NCBI GenBank assembly: GCA_964017045.1
Contig: OZ024794.1
Coordinates: 30,351,815 to 30,415,814 of the forward strand
Source: Omphiscola glabra
Taxonomy: Eukaryota; Mollusca; Gastropoda; Lymnaeidae
Reading direction: 5' to 3'
Length of the DNA stretch: 64,000 nt
Each line of letters starts with the position of its first letter. Positions within the stretch are counted from its first letter, which is position 1. Both the position numbers and the translations under genes were made by a program. The notes beneath the pieces are model-generated. The model was not told where the DNA came from. It searched no databases and saw only the letters and a program-made list of their open reading frames with translations. Positions 34,115-47,394 of the stretch are shown here, in pieces.

Positions 34115-34410
34115 ATTGGTGGCCACTAAACTTTCTGGTGACCACTAAACCTTCTGGTGGCCACTAAACCTTCTGGTCACTACTAAACTTTCAGTTGACC
34201 ACTAAAACATCTGGTGGCCACTAAAACTAATGTTGGCCACTAAACTTGCTGGTGGACAATAGGACCTCTGGTGGCCACTAACTTTCTGGTGACCACTAAA
34301 CCTTCCGGTGGCCACTAAACTTTCTGGTTACCACTAAACCTTCCTGTGACAACTAAACCTTCTTGTGACCACTAAACCTTCTGGTTACCACTAACACTTT
34401 TGGTGATCAC
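34115..34410. repeat. ~19-20-bp minisatellite
   Basis: About 14 units of CCACTAAACCTTCTGGTGG with variants TTACCACTAA and TGGCCACTAA. Confidence 0.92.
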
Positions 34411-35765
34411 ATCAGTATTAAAAAATGAAGCAAAGAAGACACATAAAGATCTCCATTAACGCAATTAACTTGAAAACTCTTAAAAGACGCTCCGAGGCAG
34501 ACATACAACCTCAGTTTTGGAGCTTGAAAGAAATTATTCAAACCTCTTAAATGTGATTTCAAGCGAAATGTTGGAAAACGTTTCCATAAAAAAGAATGAT
34601 GCCATGAATGACATCATCATAAAATGTACACTTCAGACGTTTTTATGCCAGACAACCACAATAGTCTTACGCACTGTCGATGATGCCATCCCAACTGAAT
34701 GACTTCGCGTTTCTGGCATAAAATGTATGCTCCATAATCATTCTGTATGAGAACCGTTTTGGGTATTTTCCACTTTCCCCTCACAACCCCAAAGAAAACT
34801 TTCTACCGGTGAACCAAATTTTTTTTAAAAGATACCCCGTCCCCTTTCTTTTTCCACCAACCCTTCATATATAAAAACAAACTTTCAGAACTAACTTTGC
34901 TCTATGAGGAAGAAATATGAAGAGTGTAGACAGGTTATGCCCTGGGCTCAGTTTTCTGGGTTATAAATTTGATTACGACCAGCCAGCCCCCCCGCCCTCA
35001 CTTTTTTTTCCCTGGCCTTGGGTGTATCTAAAAGTGATCCAAGTATTCACATCGGTTCTGTGTGTGTAACCCACACCTACTGGTGGGGGACTGTCTGGAC
35101 TCTTGTGGATATTCTTATTATCCGCGGACTAAAAAAGGAGGATAAATATCAGATGGTCAAGAAAGTCGGGAGGGGGAGTGGGGGGGGGGTAAAGGGGAAA
35201 ACGCGAACAAAATCTTACTGAGTAGTCTAAATAGCCCAGTACACAAGTGGGGTTAAGGAAGGTTTTGTTTTCAGAGTCAAAGGGTACATCAAATCAAATA
35301 ACTTTCATCGAGTAGATTTATATAAGGACCAAAGTTATCTCGTTTGCAACAGTTACTTCACATACACTCTTGTTCCCAGTATGGATCCCTCGTTTTTTTT
35401 TAATGATAACGTAAGTCATTAATCTAGGGGTGAGGCCTTACAACCAGTATGTGCCAAAATGATAATAATTTTTTTTTTAAAAAGCACCAAACTTTACATG
35501 TCCGTCGTATAATCAGGGTGACTTTATTTAAAATAAGACGTTATCATTTTGATTATTATTATTATTTGTTTTTAAGAAATTTTATAACATGATTCTAAGG
35601 ATGTAAAAATGCTTATTAGATTATGGACGGACGGATCCTTTTAAATGAGATTATTCATTTAATGTCTATCCTCTTACGTAACCGTAACTAGATACTCAAG
35701 GTGTATTTTGTAACTTTAGTAAAATTTAATAGTTTATACTTTTAGTTTATACAACTTTGGTGCAG
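34411..35765. other. Spacer, no gene supported
   Basis: The 61-codon frame at 34517-34702 has normal composition but no domain or splice evidence. C- and G-runs near 34986 and 35171. Confidence 0.35.
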
Positions 35766-35777
35766 CTTATTGACCTG

Positions 35778-36012
35778 TGCGGACAATGTGCGTTCAAGTT
35801 TACAGACGGACAATGTGCGTTCAAGTTTACAAGCGGACAATGTGCGTTCAAGTTTACAGGCGGACAATGTGCGTTCAAGTTTACAGACGGACAATGTGCA
35901 TTCAAGTTTACAAGCGGACAATGTGCGTTCAAGTTTACAAGCGGATAATGTGCGTTCAAGTTTACAAGCGCACAATGTGCGTTCAAGTTTACAGGCGGAC
36001 AATGTGCGATAT
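35778..36012. repeat. 27-bp minisatellite open in several frames
   Basis: Nine units of GGACAATGTGCGTTCAAGTT plus TACAGAC (27 bp: 35781, 35808). The length is a multiple of three and lacks stops in most frames, giving long frames on both strands. Nothing indicates translation. Confidence 0.95.
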
Positions 36013-38335
36013 TTATTTACTGTATCTGACAACCAGAAAATAAACCGCCTGATTGTGTGCAGTTATTCACCTCTCCCATTGTTCCTGGCTCCGGAATTCG
36101 GACAACGTCCATCAATCACCCCTTTGTGCTCCCGTCCTTCACCTTTCATCTCAATTTATTGTTGCAATAACAGGAGGATTGCTAGACTTCTGAATGAATC
36201 AAAATCAGTCGTTATGGTATCGCGGCCAGTCGAACGTGAGTTCACATTAGCGTTGACGTAATCGATTCCAGGGCTCAACATCTCAGTCAGTGCACTAGTG
36301 TCAACCCGTGGCTGTTGCGCCGTGGACTCAATTCTATAGAGACTGGAGTCGAATGAAATGTAATTTTCTCTCAATTTTATTTTGAAAAATAAAATTCAAA
36401 GTTCAAACTCCAAAAATTATGACGTCATTAAAAAAAAAGTCTGATAATTAAAAGAAAGTTCTATTAAAAGGTTGGTTCCGGTTTTAGATCATTTCCGTTG
36501 TCATGGTTTAGTAAACATGGATTGGTTGAACTTAAATAAAATAAAATATTCAGATTAAAAGATGACACTTTTTAAAAAATGATATCGTTGGACCTGTTTT
36601 AAGTAGCCCTATTCAACCTACAGGAATCGAGTTCTTAAATAACAATAAGCATAACTTTGGAACCATCTCTAATTGAAAAATGTAGACGGCAACCATGACA
36701 AGCTACTCAGATTTACAGAAAATGTGGGCGTGCCCCATAGACTAGAGTCGCATGTAATATAATCTCCCCCAATTTTAATATGAAAAAAAAGAGTATTTTT
36801 CACTAAATATCTCATTTCCCCCAAAATATGACGTGATAATGGTTTGTTGTTTTTTTTAGTGCAATTTTTAAACAGTTCTAGAGACTTCATTTGCTAGAGA
36901 AGTTTTTTTTTTAAATTATCGAAAAGATCATGGGGGTCTCTATAAACCGCCTGTTAAGCCAGTGTGCTGATTTTGTATCTTAATCTAAGGAAGTTTGTAG
37001 TCCAGAAGTGCAGAACTAATATTAAAGAGAATATAGTCCGTTGATCTATTCAAGCTTTAATCCCCGGATTACAGGGTCGTATAATGAGCGAAGCCAGTTT
37101 ATTAATAAACGCGAGACGTCTGGCTCTCATATTTTCATTTTGTTGTGTTACGTCGTCAATGACGCCATCGATCCTGTCATGGCAACAGGAACGGAAAAGA
37201 AAACTTCGGCCGAAAATAGCTCTCTGCTCTCCGTGCAACGGGTTGGTTATTTTCTCATGATCTTGGCATTTTCAGGACATGGGCATCACAGGCATCGAAG
37301 CTTAATACATCCAGAACAGAGCCGTTTTCGAGAACAGTTTTAAAGGTCAGACCTGCGTACGATATGATGATCTTCAAAAAGAGGTTTTGATTTAATCATA
37401 TGTTCACCAACTATTATCTCTCAGGCAACCTTTTTCAAGATTGTAGATGTTGTGTGCATCTCAGACCTTTGGGTTGCGGTTTTCTAACCATTAGGCTTGG
37501 ATAGCCGCTATTATGGATGTCTGGATCAAATGACCTTTTTCATTCCCATCCAATACGGAAATATGGCAAGCTGGCAGAGTTAATATACTTAATGCTACTT
37601 CACCTTCGTGACAACAGCTGAGAGAGTGTACTTCACCCTGGAAATTCATTTCTCTTTACGTATGAAATTGACCAGAAATAAAGTACATCCATTTCATTGG
37701 TAAGTCAGGCATTTCTGAGTCGGCTTAACGTCCTGCTTGCCCGTTCTACCGAATGTGTCTATTTATTCCGAAGGGAGCCAGTGTTTTAGTTACTCCCAGC
37801 CACCCCTACCCACAGTCGTTGGCCTCTCGAGATAATTAACATTGCGTGTACTTTTAGGTCCCCATCATCGCCTCGCGGTCTCCTGTTTTTCATCAAGCTC
37901 TGTCCTCGTATTGGTAATGTATTCACTTGTCCTGGCCCGGGGAGTGTGTGTGTGTGGGGGGGCGCACGAGACGAGTCTCCTCAAGGAATTCAATGACGAA
38001 TTTAAACACTCGACTTATGGTCGCTTTGTCGCCGAGAAGTTGGGATTCAATGTACAGCTTATTGGGGCAAAATAGCGCATGTCGACCAAAAAAAAAATAA
38101 GAAAAAAAAAAGGGGGGGGGGGGAATGTCAGTGCGGGATTCATACGTGCGTATAGACAAATAATAGAGATTTTATTTCAAGACTGCCACCTTTCAAAAAA
38201 ATGTATAAAACCGTTATGTCCTAGAATCATGAAATCCAAAGATTTTAGCCGCTTTCAAATAAAATACCATTTCAAAAACTGTAATTTCTAACATTGTCCA
38301 CTTATTAAGAATAACGGAATACTAAGTAGGTACTA
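36013..38335. other. Spacer, no gene supported
   Basis: Several 60-100-codon frames with no recognisable domain (36156-, 37041+, 37842+). A/G homopolymer block at 38088-38123. Confidence 0.35.
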
Positions 38336-38400
38336 TCCCTCTCCCTCCATCCTCCCCCCTCTCTCTCTCTCTCTCTCGCTCTCTCCCTCTCCTCTTTCTT
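38336..38400. repeat. CT-rich tract
   Basis: (CT)n with CCTCCC interruptions. Confidence 0.9.
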
Positions 38401-39650
38401 CAATGTACCGTAATTCCAATTTACGGCTAAAACCCAAAAAGACGAGCGTTAGATGACGGAACCTAATCTTACTGTATAATTCGCGAGTGGATCTTGGTCA
38501 CCCAACTCTCACTGCGCACCTTGTTACGTTCTAACTCGCTGCTTCCCCCGTCGTGTGCAAGAACGCATCAAATGCACATAAAATAACATTTTCAAAAAGA
38601 GAGTCAATTGAAGTTATGTGTATATAGTTCGTCTGCAGAAACCGCCTATGACCACCTTAATCATCGCAATGGTAAGCATGAACTTGGCTGCGGGTGCGCA
38701 GATGGCTGATGAGACCGATTATGGCACGAAACGTTCTCTAAGGAGATAGAGGAACGATTATGCACCTCTTCCCTTATTTAAGCACGGAACTTGGTGGCGT
38801 TTCCCCGGCTAGTAACATACATTATTACAACATTTAAATTTGTTAGTCACAATTTTGGATGCTGTATAGTACAGGAAATAAAATATTTAACAATCTTCAC
38901 ACATTTGAAGTTTTGACGTGTGATTATTTTTAAGGGTCACGTCTGATTGAAGTTACAATTGATTTATTATTTTCACATACGTTTCTAATGTGACCGTGCG
39001 AGGAAGTGGGGCGAGGGGGGGCCCTCCCCGAAGGCCAACTTCTGGGAGGGGGCAATAAAATCGTCTTAAGATAGGACCTTAGTAGTGAATGAAACGATAA
39101 AATCTCATTAGCTTCATAACAACAATGAGCGCCATGCTCCACTTTTACTGCATGGTCCGTCCCGGGCGGCACATTTTTCTATATACTGAGGGGCGGAATT
39201 TTCAGACTTAGACCCGGTGCCGCCTTTTTCCCCGCCCGGTCCTGTTGGTAGACATCCAATGAACGGGAATCTCGCCGCAATTCTGTCGGAGACTTCAATC
39301 ACATTAGCGACAAGCTCGAACTACGCTTGCAACTTCCTGAGAGCCGAGCAGCCCTCAATGGGCTCACCTACTTCAGACTGGACTATTGATCTTTTTCTCA
39401 CGTAATTACGCGGAGGTCCGCGTGACGAAAGCCTCATACCTTCCGTTTGGTGAACAGGGGTTTAAAGTGGTGCGGACCACAGTCACGTGATTTGTCTATT
39501 TTCGGACAGCGCTATTTGTTCACTATATTTGTGCGTCAATGAAGAGATGTGACGAACTGTAGAGAAACTCCATTGGAAGGTCTCTATTCCTATCCAATTA
39601 TTTTAATAATGCCCGTGTTCGGCTGCGATCCGTGCTACTCCGACTAAGTT
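38401..39650. other. Spacer, possible retroelement and MITE relics
   Basis: GGCACGAAACGTTC near 38728 recalls retroelement tails (compare 14220). GTCCCGGGCGGCAC and GTGCCGCC...CGCCCGG at 39160-39240 resemble the GC core of the hAT MITE family, without recognisable termini. No gene supported. Confidence 0.3.
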
Positions 39651-39654
39651 TAGC

Positions 39655-39885
39655 CAGGTCAACCAATAAAGTTCTGTAAAGCCAACCCATTAAGGTCAAT
39701 ACGGCCAACCCATTATGGTAGTACTCAGTGAGACCAGCCTATTGTCAGGTTAAGCCAACCCATTAAGATTTTAAGTCCAATCCACTTAGTTTAGTACGGC
39801 CGATCATTATGGCCAACCCACAAGGTTTAGTAAGGCCACCCCACGAAATTAAGTAAGGCCAATCCACTAACTGTAGTTAGCCTAA
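39655..39885. repeat. Degenerate ~28-bp repeat
   Basis: About eight diverged units of AAGGCCAACCCATTAAGGT type. Confidence 0.7.
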
Positions 39886-39913
39886 AACTACGGTTAAGAA
39901 CTGCCTTCTTGAG

Positions 39914-39985
39914 CAGGGTTTCTCAAACCTTCTCTGTTCTGCATCCCCTCAAGTTTGTTAAAATCTCCAACCTCTCTCCCTGCAA
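39914..39985 (+). mobile_element. hAT-type end remnant
   Basis: CAGGGTTTCTCAAACCTTCTC is a variant of the CAG-GGTTCTCAAACTT hAT terminus. Only one end is visible. Confidence 0.4.
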
Positions 39986-39989
39986 TGCA

Positions 39990-41270
39990 TTTTAAATAAA
40001 GTGAGTGTGTGTGTGTGTTGGGGGGGGGGGGTTTGGAAGAGATGTATTTAAAAAAATTTGAATTACAATTAATAAATCTGTTTGAGTTTTAAAAATCAAT
40101 TTTTGACTTGATATATTATGTAAAATTTTAAAGAAAATAAATCTTATTTAAAAAATTTCATAAATTAAAAATTATTGCGTTTTCTATTCTTTTTATCACT
40201 GTCCCACGCCCACCCTGAAATGCCATCTCGCACCTTCTGTTGGCTCTCTAAACAAGTTCTTGTACTGATGTGCCTTTAATCAAATTTTCACTTGTTCTTG
40301 TTATTATCAATTTTGATTTAACGGTGTTTTTCACCTTTCTGGTGCTGCATATTACAATTGTAACTTTTGTATCCGGAAATTTGTTTGAAAGAAATTTCGT
40401 CGACGGAAATTTGATCGAAGGGAAGTTCGGTCGAATCTTTTTTTCTCAGTTCACACAACATTTTGCGTCAAATTTCTTTTTCTATCTATCTACCCCCCCC
40501 CCCCCCCCCACGGCCTCAAACCTTGCAACGAGTTTTTCAAGGTATCGTTTCTAAAAAGTTTAAAATTGCGCCTTTTCCATCCTTCTTGATTTCTTAGCTG
40601 CTTGGGGAATTTCGGTTTCCTTTTAACATCCGCTGCACTTTGAGTGGATAGCCATCAAACTTTGCGTACTTTCAGTGAGTTGGAGAAAAAGAATCCAGAT
40701 GGTTCTCTTGCTATTCAATCTAGGTGCCGGGTTTGCTATGGGCAGGGCTGTAGATGGGCATGTGTCGCTGCCTTCTTACTGCACACCGAGCTCACCCTCA
40801 GTGGCTTTTTGTCGGTTTTCGATGGCTTCAATGAGATCCGAACTCTGAAATAGGTTCGTCTGTTTGACCAACGGTTTGTTTACGATAATCAACTGGACAT
40901 CGACTGTTCCCCCACTTGCCTATTGACATAGATATTTCCAGCCGAACGAACGGCTACTGAGGTCGCCAACTATAATCCGAACGCTGAGGCCCAGGCTGAA
41001 GAAGATAGATTTTGAAAGGCTGTAGAGGTTAGACACCAGTAGATTATTGTAAGTATAACTAATCTTCATTAGGTCACCAGATTCCAGGCTTAGCTGTATT
41101 ATTCTCACAGGTCTTTCAGAGCTAAAATATGTGTTATTATAATTAGCATGTGTTACAAGTTGTATACAGTTGACTAACGACGTCCGACATCGGGTGCCTT
41201 CGCTCATTATACATTTCCAGGAAGACGAAATAGTCAAAAATCAACATCGTTCAGATTTAAAGTGTTTCCC
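39990..41270. other. Spacer, weak minus-strand candidate
   Basis: GT microsatellite and G-run at 40001-40032, and a C-run near 40494-40509. Open frames at 40270+ and 40644+ have no support. A minus-strand candidate is listed at 40918-41110. Confidence 0.35.
40918..41110 (-). CDS. Possible minus-strand terminal coding fragment, unknown
   Basis: The minus strand reads SERPVRIIQLSLESGDLMKI and onward to a stop at 40920, ending GWKYLCQ. An ATATTTTAG possible acceptor lies just upstream near 41124. The composition is plausible for a protein but no family is recognised, and chance cannot be excluded. Confidence 0.18.
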
Positions 41271-41275
41271 AAAGC

Positions 41276-42065
41276 ACATTAGAGAGACATATTAGATACT
41301 GTCATTCTTTGAGACACATTATATACTGTCATTCTTTGAGACACATTAGATACTGTCATTCTTTGAGACACATTAGATACTGTCATTCTTTGAGACACAT
41401 TATTTACTGTCATTCTTTGAGACACATTAGATACTGTCATTCTTTGAGACACATTAGATACTGTCATTCTTTGAGACACATTAGATACTGTCATTCGTTG
41501 AGGCACATAAGATAATGTCATTCTTTCAGACACATTAGATGGTGTCCTTCTTTGAGACACATTAGATGTTGTCATTTTTTTGAGACACATTAGATACTCT
41601 CATTCTTTGAGACACATTAGATACTGTCATTCTTTGAGACACATTAGATAATGTCATTCTTTGACGTACATTAGATACTGTCATTCTTTGAGACACATTA
41701 GATACTGTCATTCTTTGAGACACATTAGATACTGTCATTCTTTGAGACACATTAGATACTGTCATTCTTTGACGTACATTAGATACTGTCATTCTTTGAG
41801 TCACATTAGATACTGTCATTCTTTGAGAAACATTAGATACTGTCATTCTTTGAGACACATTAGTTAATATCATTCTTTGACGCACATTAGATACTGTCAT
41901 TCTTTGAGACACATTAGATACTGTCATTCTTTGAGACACATTAGATACTGTCATTCTTTGAGACACATTAGATACTGTCATTCTTTGAGACACATTAGAT
42001 ACTGTCATTCTTTGAGACACATTAGATGCTGTCATTCTTTGAGGCACACTAGATACTGTTTTTCC
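41276..42065. repeat. 27-bp minisatellite, about 29 units
   Basis: GACACATTAGATACTGTCAT plus TCTTTGA in near-perfect tandem (acaca at 41341 and 41368). Variants (GACGTACATT) recur about 110 bp apart, at 41664 and 41772, showing block duplication. Both strands are open for long stretches because the unit length is divisible by three; peptides such as VSNVSQRMT are artefacts. Confidence 0.96.
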
Positions 42066-42069
42066 TTGC

Positions 42070-42995
42070 GGCAAGGTTGTGGCCCTCTTTAAATGAGCAG
42101 TACCGAGACGGCTCTCTGGAACTGGTAGACGCTTTACCACGACTTCATCCTTTTAAGAGACTCCACTTTATTTTGTTTATCTCTCTTTCTCCCCCATCCC
42201 CCCACCCACCACGCACAAAAAACCTTTTGCCTTTATAGCCCATCGACAAATATACTTTTTTGTATGCCATCAGGTTAGGTTTCTTAAATGCAGTGTATGT
42301 CAATATCGTGGGCATTTAAGAGTTCAATTGTAATACGGTAACCGTCAAGGCGATGAACTTCTACGAATGTCCAGAGGCAGAAGAAAAGGAAACAGGGAAT
42401 TGAAAAGTCGAATAGGTTGTCGTCTGTACGTAGAGCCATCGCATGACTTTCGTAGGCACGCTACCATTTCCGGTACCATTGCCCCAACCCACCCCCTCCC
42501 CAATCTTTCAAAGTTGATTGTTTATTTCACGTATGTTGTTGTTTAATTTAAAATTGAAAAAAAATGAAAGTTAAACATTTTAAATCTTATCAGTTTAGTG
42601 TAATCCAGCATAACGCCCGTATAATTGTTAGGATGAGTTCTAACACAACGCAGCCCTGCAAGTCCGCTAAAATTAGCGTCGGTTTGCCAAGCGTTGAGCC
42701 GGTTTTAGAGACATAACTCAAACTTCGTACAGTCCGTCATTTGCTTGGATGTGGTCCAATGACTTCTCAAGCTGCTCCCCGGTCTTACTCAAGTATATAT
42801 CGCCAACTGCTGAAGCTTTTAGACGTGAGTCTTATTTTTGTCCCACCAAACAGGCTTGCGTCAGAAACTGTATACGTCAAAAGCAACAAGACAGGAATAC
42901 ACAAGTCACGTTCCGACCATCATTTTTCTCCCCCATTAGGCAGCATCTTAGAATAAAACTCAGGAGTGAATATGTAAGTTTTCTTTCGATATGTG
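42070..42995. other. Spacer, no gene supported
   Basis: Pyrimidine-rich tract at 42178-42210. Overlapping frames at 42741-43141 run into the next repeat. Confidence 0.4.
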
Positions 42996-42999
42996 AAAC

Positions 43000-43150
43000 G
43001 TGTCATCTGTCACTTGGACAGCTCCAAGTTATGTCATCTGTCACTTGGAAAGCTCCGTGTTGTGTCATCTGTCACTTGGACAGCTCCAAGTTATGTCATA
43101 TGTCACTTGGACAGCTCCAAGTTGTGTCATCTGTCACATGAACAGCTCCA
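43000..43150. repeat. 31-bp minisatellite
   Basis: Five units of TGTCATCTGTCACTTGGACA plus GCTCCAAGTTA, 31 bp apart. Confidence 0.93.
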
Positions 43151-43154
43151 AGAT

Positions 43155-43620
43155 TCACAATGTCAATACGTTAACCATCGGATACACTATTAAGCCAAGA
43201 CGCAGAGTCACTGAAAGGTAACGTTAGAAACATGTAAAGTTCGGTCTGCACTCTCCCTGTCCTTTGTGGAGGACCGTAGCTGCTTGAAGTTTTTCTTCAC
43301 ACATAATCATTTCTTGTTGCTTGTTTCTTCCTTAATGGTCTCCTAGTGAGACGCCTTCAGTCTTTCGTGTGCGGTGGGGCACATTTGAATCAGGTTCCGA
43401 TGGAAATATTTCAATGCATTTAATTTTTTGTCTTTTTTTTCCAGCGCCAACACCTGAATCCGACATGATTACGATAACAATAAAACTACAAAAATTCCAG
43501 CTCAATTTAATATGTAGCTAGGCATTGTACCGGCCCTGTGCCGCCTTTAACTTTACAGCCCCTTCCCCGGAAAAAAACCTAAACAGTACCTATTTTAAAA
43601 AAATAGTGCATATTAAAAAC
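43155..43620. other. Spacer
   Basis: No gene seen. GCATTGTACCGGCCCTGTGCCGCC near 43523 weakly recalls the MITE core. Confidence 0.4.
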
Positions 43621-43624
43621 TAAA

Positions 43625-44445
43625 CAGGGGGTCGTCAATAGCAATATGCCAGGGGTCGTAAATAGCAACATGACATGGGTCGTCAATAGCAACATGACAG
43701 GGTCGTCAATAGCAACATGACATGGGTCGTCAATAGCAACATGACAAGGGTCGTCAATAGCAACATGACATGGATCGTCAATAGCAACATGACAAGGGTC
43801 GTCAATAGCAACATGACAAGGGTCGTCAATAGCAACATGACAAGGGTCGTCAATAGCAACAGGACAGGGATCGTCAATAGCAACAGGACAGGGTCGTCAA
43901 TAGCAACAGGACATTGATCGTCAATAGCAACATGACAAGGGTCGTCAATAGCAACATGACAGGGTCGTCAATAGCAACATGACAGGGTCGTCAATAGCAA
44001 CATGACAGGGTCGTCAATAGCAACATAACAAGGGTCGTCAATAGCAACATGACAAGGGTCGTCAATAGCAACATGACAGGGTCGTCAATAGCAACATGAC
44101 AGGGTCGTCAATAGCAACATGACAGGGTCGTCAATAGCAACATGACATGGGTCGTCAATAGCAATATGACAGGGTCGTCAATAGCAACATGACAGGGTCG
44201 TCAATAGCAACATGACAAGGGTCGTCAATAGCAACATGACAGGGTCGTCAATAGCAACATGACAGGGTCGTCAATAGCAACATGACAAGGGTCGTCAATA
44301 GCAACATGACAGGGATCGTCAATAGCAACATGACAGGGGTCGACAATAGCCACACGACATGTTTCGTCAATAGCTAAACGACAGGGGTCTTCAATACCTA
44401 AATTACAGGGGTCGCCAATAGCTTCATCCCAAGGGGTCGTTATTA
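43625..44445. repeat. 23-24-bp minisatellite, about 34 units
   Basis: GGGTCGTCAATAGCAACATG plus ACA, with length variants (ACAGGG, ACAAGGG, ACATGGG) arranged in runs. The edges (from 44340) decay into ACACGACATG and AGCTAAACGACAGG forms. Confidence 0.96.
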
Positions 44446-44449
44446 GCTA

Positions 44450-47220
44450 ATTTACAGGGGTCGTCAAGATCTATACGCAAATGTTCGCAATTTTATGCCC
44501 TCTTCCATTTTAATTTTTGATCAAGGTGAATTCTCTTCTTTTTTTTGCCATTGGAGTGCGTGTGTATACGTTGTTGTTTTTTTTCCATAATATAAAACGG
44601 TATTTTAGTCCGTTGTTAGCTTCTTCTTATCAGACTCCATTAGAGAAGGCATGCACAACATACGGCTCTGCCCGCCAGCACCTACTTTGCGGCCCGCGAA
44701 GTAACGAAACATTCTTTGTTATTATTATTTTCTTAATGGCTGTCCCATTTTCTTTCAGCCCGCACAAGTTTTTCATTAAGTATTACGGACCGACCGCCTT
44801 ACATTTTCACTTATGCATGCCTGCTCATTAGATGATACGAACTTTATACAAACACTTAGTTAACACTGAAAAGCCATGTTAAGCTACGTTAGATTCTTAA
44901 TAAGGAGGTATGTATTGCTTCATTGACCCTAGAAAGTTTACACCCCCGCCCCATCCACACCTCCCCCGCCGTACGTCCCATCGAATCAGCGTTGTTCAGG
45001 GGAAGTTAAACACTTTGCTTTGTTGGCCACCACTAACATTTCATTTTCCGTGTTAAAAAATTGTGAAAACCTTTGCGGCTTGGCAGCGTCTCAGACTAAT
45101 GTCACAGTGAAGCTGCATTCCTCACCGGCTTGTTCAAAGGCGCAGAAAATTAATTGTCTCGATCCCCCACGCCGTAGCGAGGAGCCTCGATCAGAGGATG
45201 AGACTTGAGACGCTAATCAAGACAGCCATCGAGGCCGACTCGTCAACACGCTGATTATTTTACTGCCTCTGTGGACGGTTAGTGATGTTCAATGAAAATA
45301 TGTAGATACTCCGCGTACAATAATTTAGCTTGGGAACAATAACAATGGTCAACAAAGATGTTCCCGCTGAAAGTAAAGCATTTGCCTTGCATATATTACC
45401 ACGCGCTGCTTCCATATATGACGTCATAATCGGGCAAATTAGTCTAGATGTTGCGTTTTGCATGCCTTCATGATATATATATATATATATATTCTAGTTT
45501 GGGCAGTGCAACCGCGTTGCGCATGTAAAATACAGGAAGAGGTTATAATCTATAATAATAACTCCAGATGGCTCTCCACATATCCACCAATGCTTTGTTG
45601 TATTGACTCTATATAGATGCATTTGATGCGTACTTGATCAAGCGCACGACGATGGATCAGCGAAGTAGAGCGCATCGCTGTGCGCAGTGATAACGGGGCT
45701 GGCAAGATTCCTTCGGGGATTATATTACAAGACAGTATTAATAGATATACTTATTATAAGCTGGAAATGATATCTGTTTCTGTGCTGATGTGAACGGCCT
45801 CGTGTGGACTAATAAATGGAACGGTGCACAGAAATTATCTTTTTACTTTATTGAAAGGTGGATGATGCTATTTAGAAAGCCTATTGCAAAAGGGAATCTC
45901 CCTTGAGTGTCTGTTTTTTTTTTTTTGTTGTTTTTTTTTTTTTTTTTTTAGTTTTTTTTTTTAAATCTGCCTTAATCATATAAATCGTGTGTATTTTGAT
46001 CTTCAAACGCTGTTTCCTTGAGGATGTGTGATAGAGATCAGTTCTAGTTTATTTGAAGCTTTTATTTATTCTACATCATCGTTGTTGTTGTTGTATTTTA
46101 AATCAAGTTTTATCTGTTCTTGTTTTGTAACCTTGTCCAAAATATTGTAAAACAGAGTAGCTTGCCTTGGCAAAAAAAATACTTTTTTTTTTGTTGACTA
46201 GTTCCGGTTTGTAATCCAATTTTGTGTCCTTGACATTGCATGAAGAAGCTTTATTAAAAATTGACTTAGGAACACAGTTAATAATGGTTGAGAAAAAAAA
46301 TATTTAAATATAATGTTTTCCCAAGCTATTCCCCACTGCTGTGCTGCGGGACAATTGTGTACTGCGACCGAGTCATAATATCTCTGCGAAATGTACGGCA
46401 TACAGCCTCAGCAGTGCGTCCACCCGGAAACCAAAACACTAATACACACAATTTTAGAAGGCAGTTTTCGTTTTATTTCGTTGCATACGAGAATTACGTT
46501 TGGGGTAAAAGTCCGGGCACATTGGACTATACTTTTTATACTAAAACAGCAATATAGTATAAACATGTGTTTAAATATTGTTTCTCCCTCTAAGTTTCTG
46601 ATTTAATTGAAGAAAAAAGAATCGAACACAGCAACAACAAAAATCTCCCTCCACCTTTCTACCCCGACCCCGCTGTTCTAAAATAAAGGTAAATATTTTA
46701 TTACTTGGGGAATGTACTTTAGCTGATGCTTACACCCTGTTTTCTTTGCCTCCAGGCCGCACGCCAACACCCCACCTTCATCTATTCAATTACAAATCGA
46801 CCGTGACTTCAGGGGCTTTTTTAAGACGTCATCGATCTTCATCTTTCTTTTTCATCACTTTCCCTCTTCTGTCTGTCGTTTTCTCAAATTCTTGTTTTTT
46901 TTTTTTTTTTAAATTGCTACTAACGTTTGAAAAGCTCTTTGCCTTTCTCGTGTTTTGTTTTGACTTGACGGGGCTGATCCCTTGACGGGGCTGATCCTTT
47001 TAACGGGGATCGGTATGCCGTAAAACTCGCAGTAAACGCCCTGCTGCGTCATAACGCTGTCTTGGTTCTAGCGCTCCCATAGAGTTGCAGCGAAAATTGT
47101 GGTTCCCATCATTTCAATAATAAATGTTGTTTGATACTAATGAAGTCAACGCGATGTCATTCGAGTGACTTTTGAGACGGTTTTAACATTCTAGTTAGTG
47201 TCTGTGTTGTTAAACGTTGA
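44450..47220. other. Spacer, no gene supported
   Basis: TACGGCTCTGCCCGCCAGCA...GCGGCCCGCGAAG at about 44660-44700 resembles an inner hAT end. A (TA)n microsatellite lies at 45474-45492 and T-runs at 45919-45961 and 46900. Short duplicated CTTGACGGGGCTGATCC at 46966 and 46981. Frames at 44517, 45020 and 46288 lack support. Confidence 0.35.
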
Positions 47221-47231
47221 CTTTAGGGTCG

Positions 47232-47392
47232 GTTCACACGATCAAATTTTCCTTCCAGCATTTGATCCAATTCGTGTATGAAGCCTTATCACAACTTTCA
47301 AATTACTATTTGATCAAATTCCCCAAAAACGAAACACCTCACAAAATAGTGCCTTCATACAACAATTTGACGCGAAATTTGATCGTGTGAAC
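47232..47392. mobile_element. 161-bp palindromic MITE
   Basis: GTTCACACGATCAAATTT (47232-47249) and AAATTTGATCGTGTGAAC (47375-47392) are a perfect 18-bp inverted repeat. Inner segments GTATGAAG and CTTCATAC are also inverted, so much of the element can fold on itself. There is no coding capacity. Superfamily not assigned because the flanking duplication is unclear. Confidence 0.85.
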
Positions 47393-47394
47393 TC

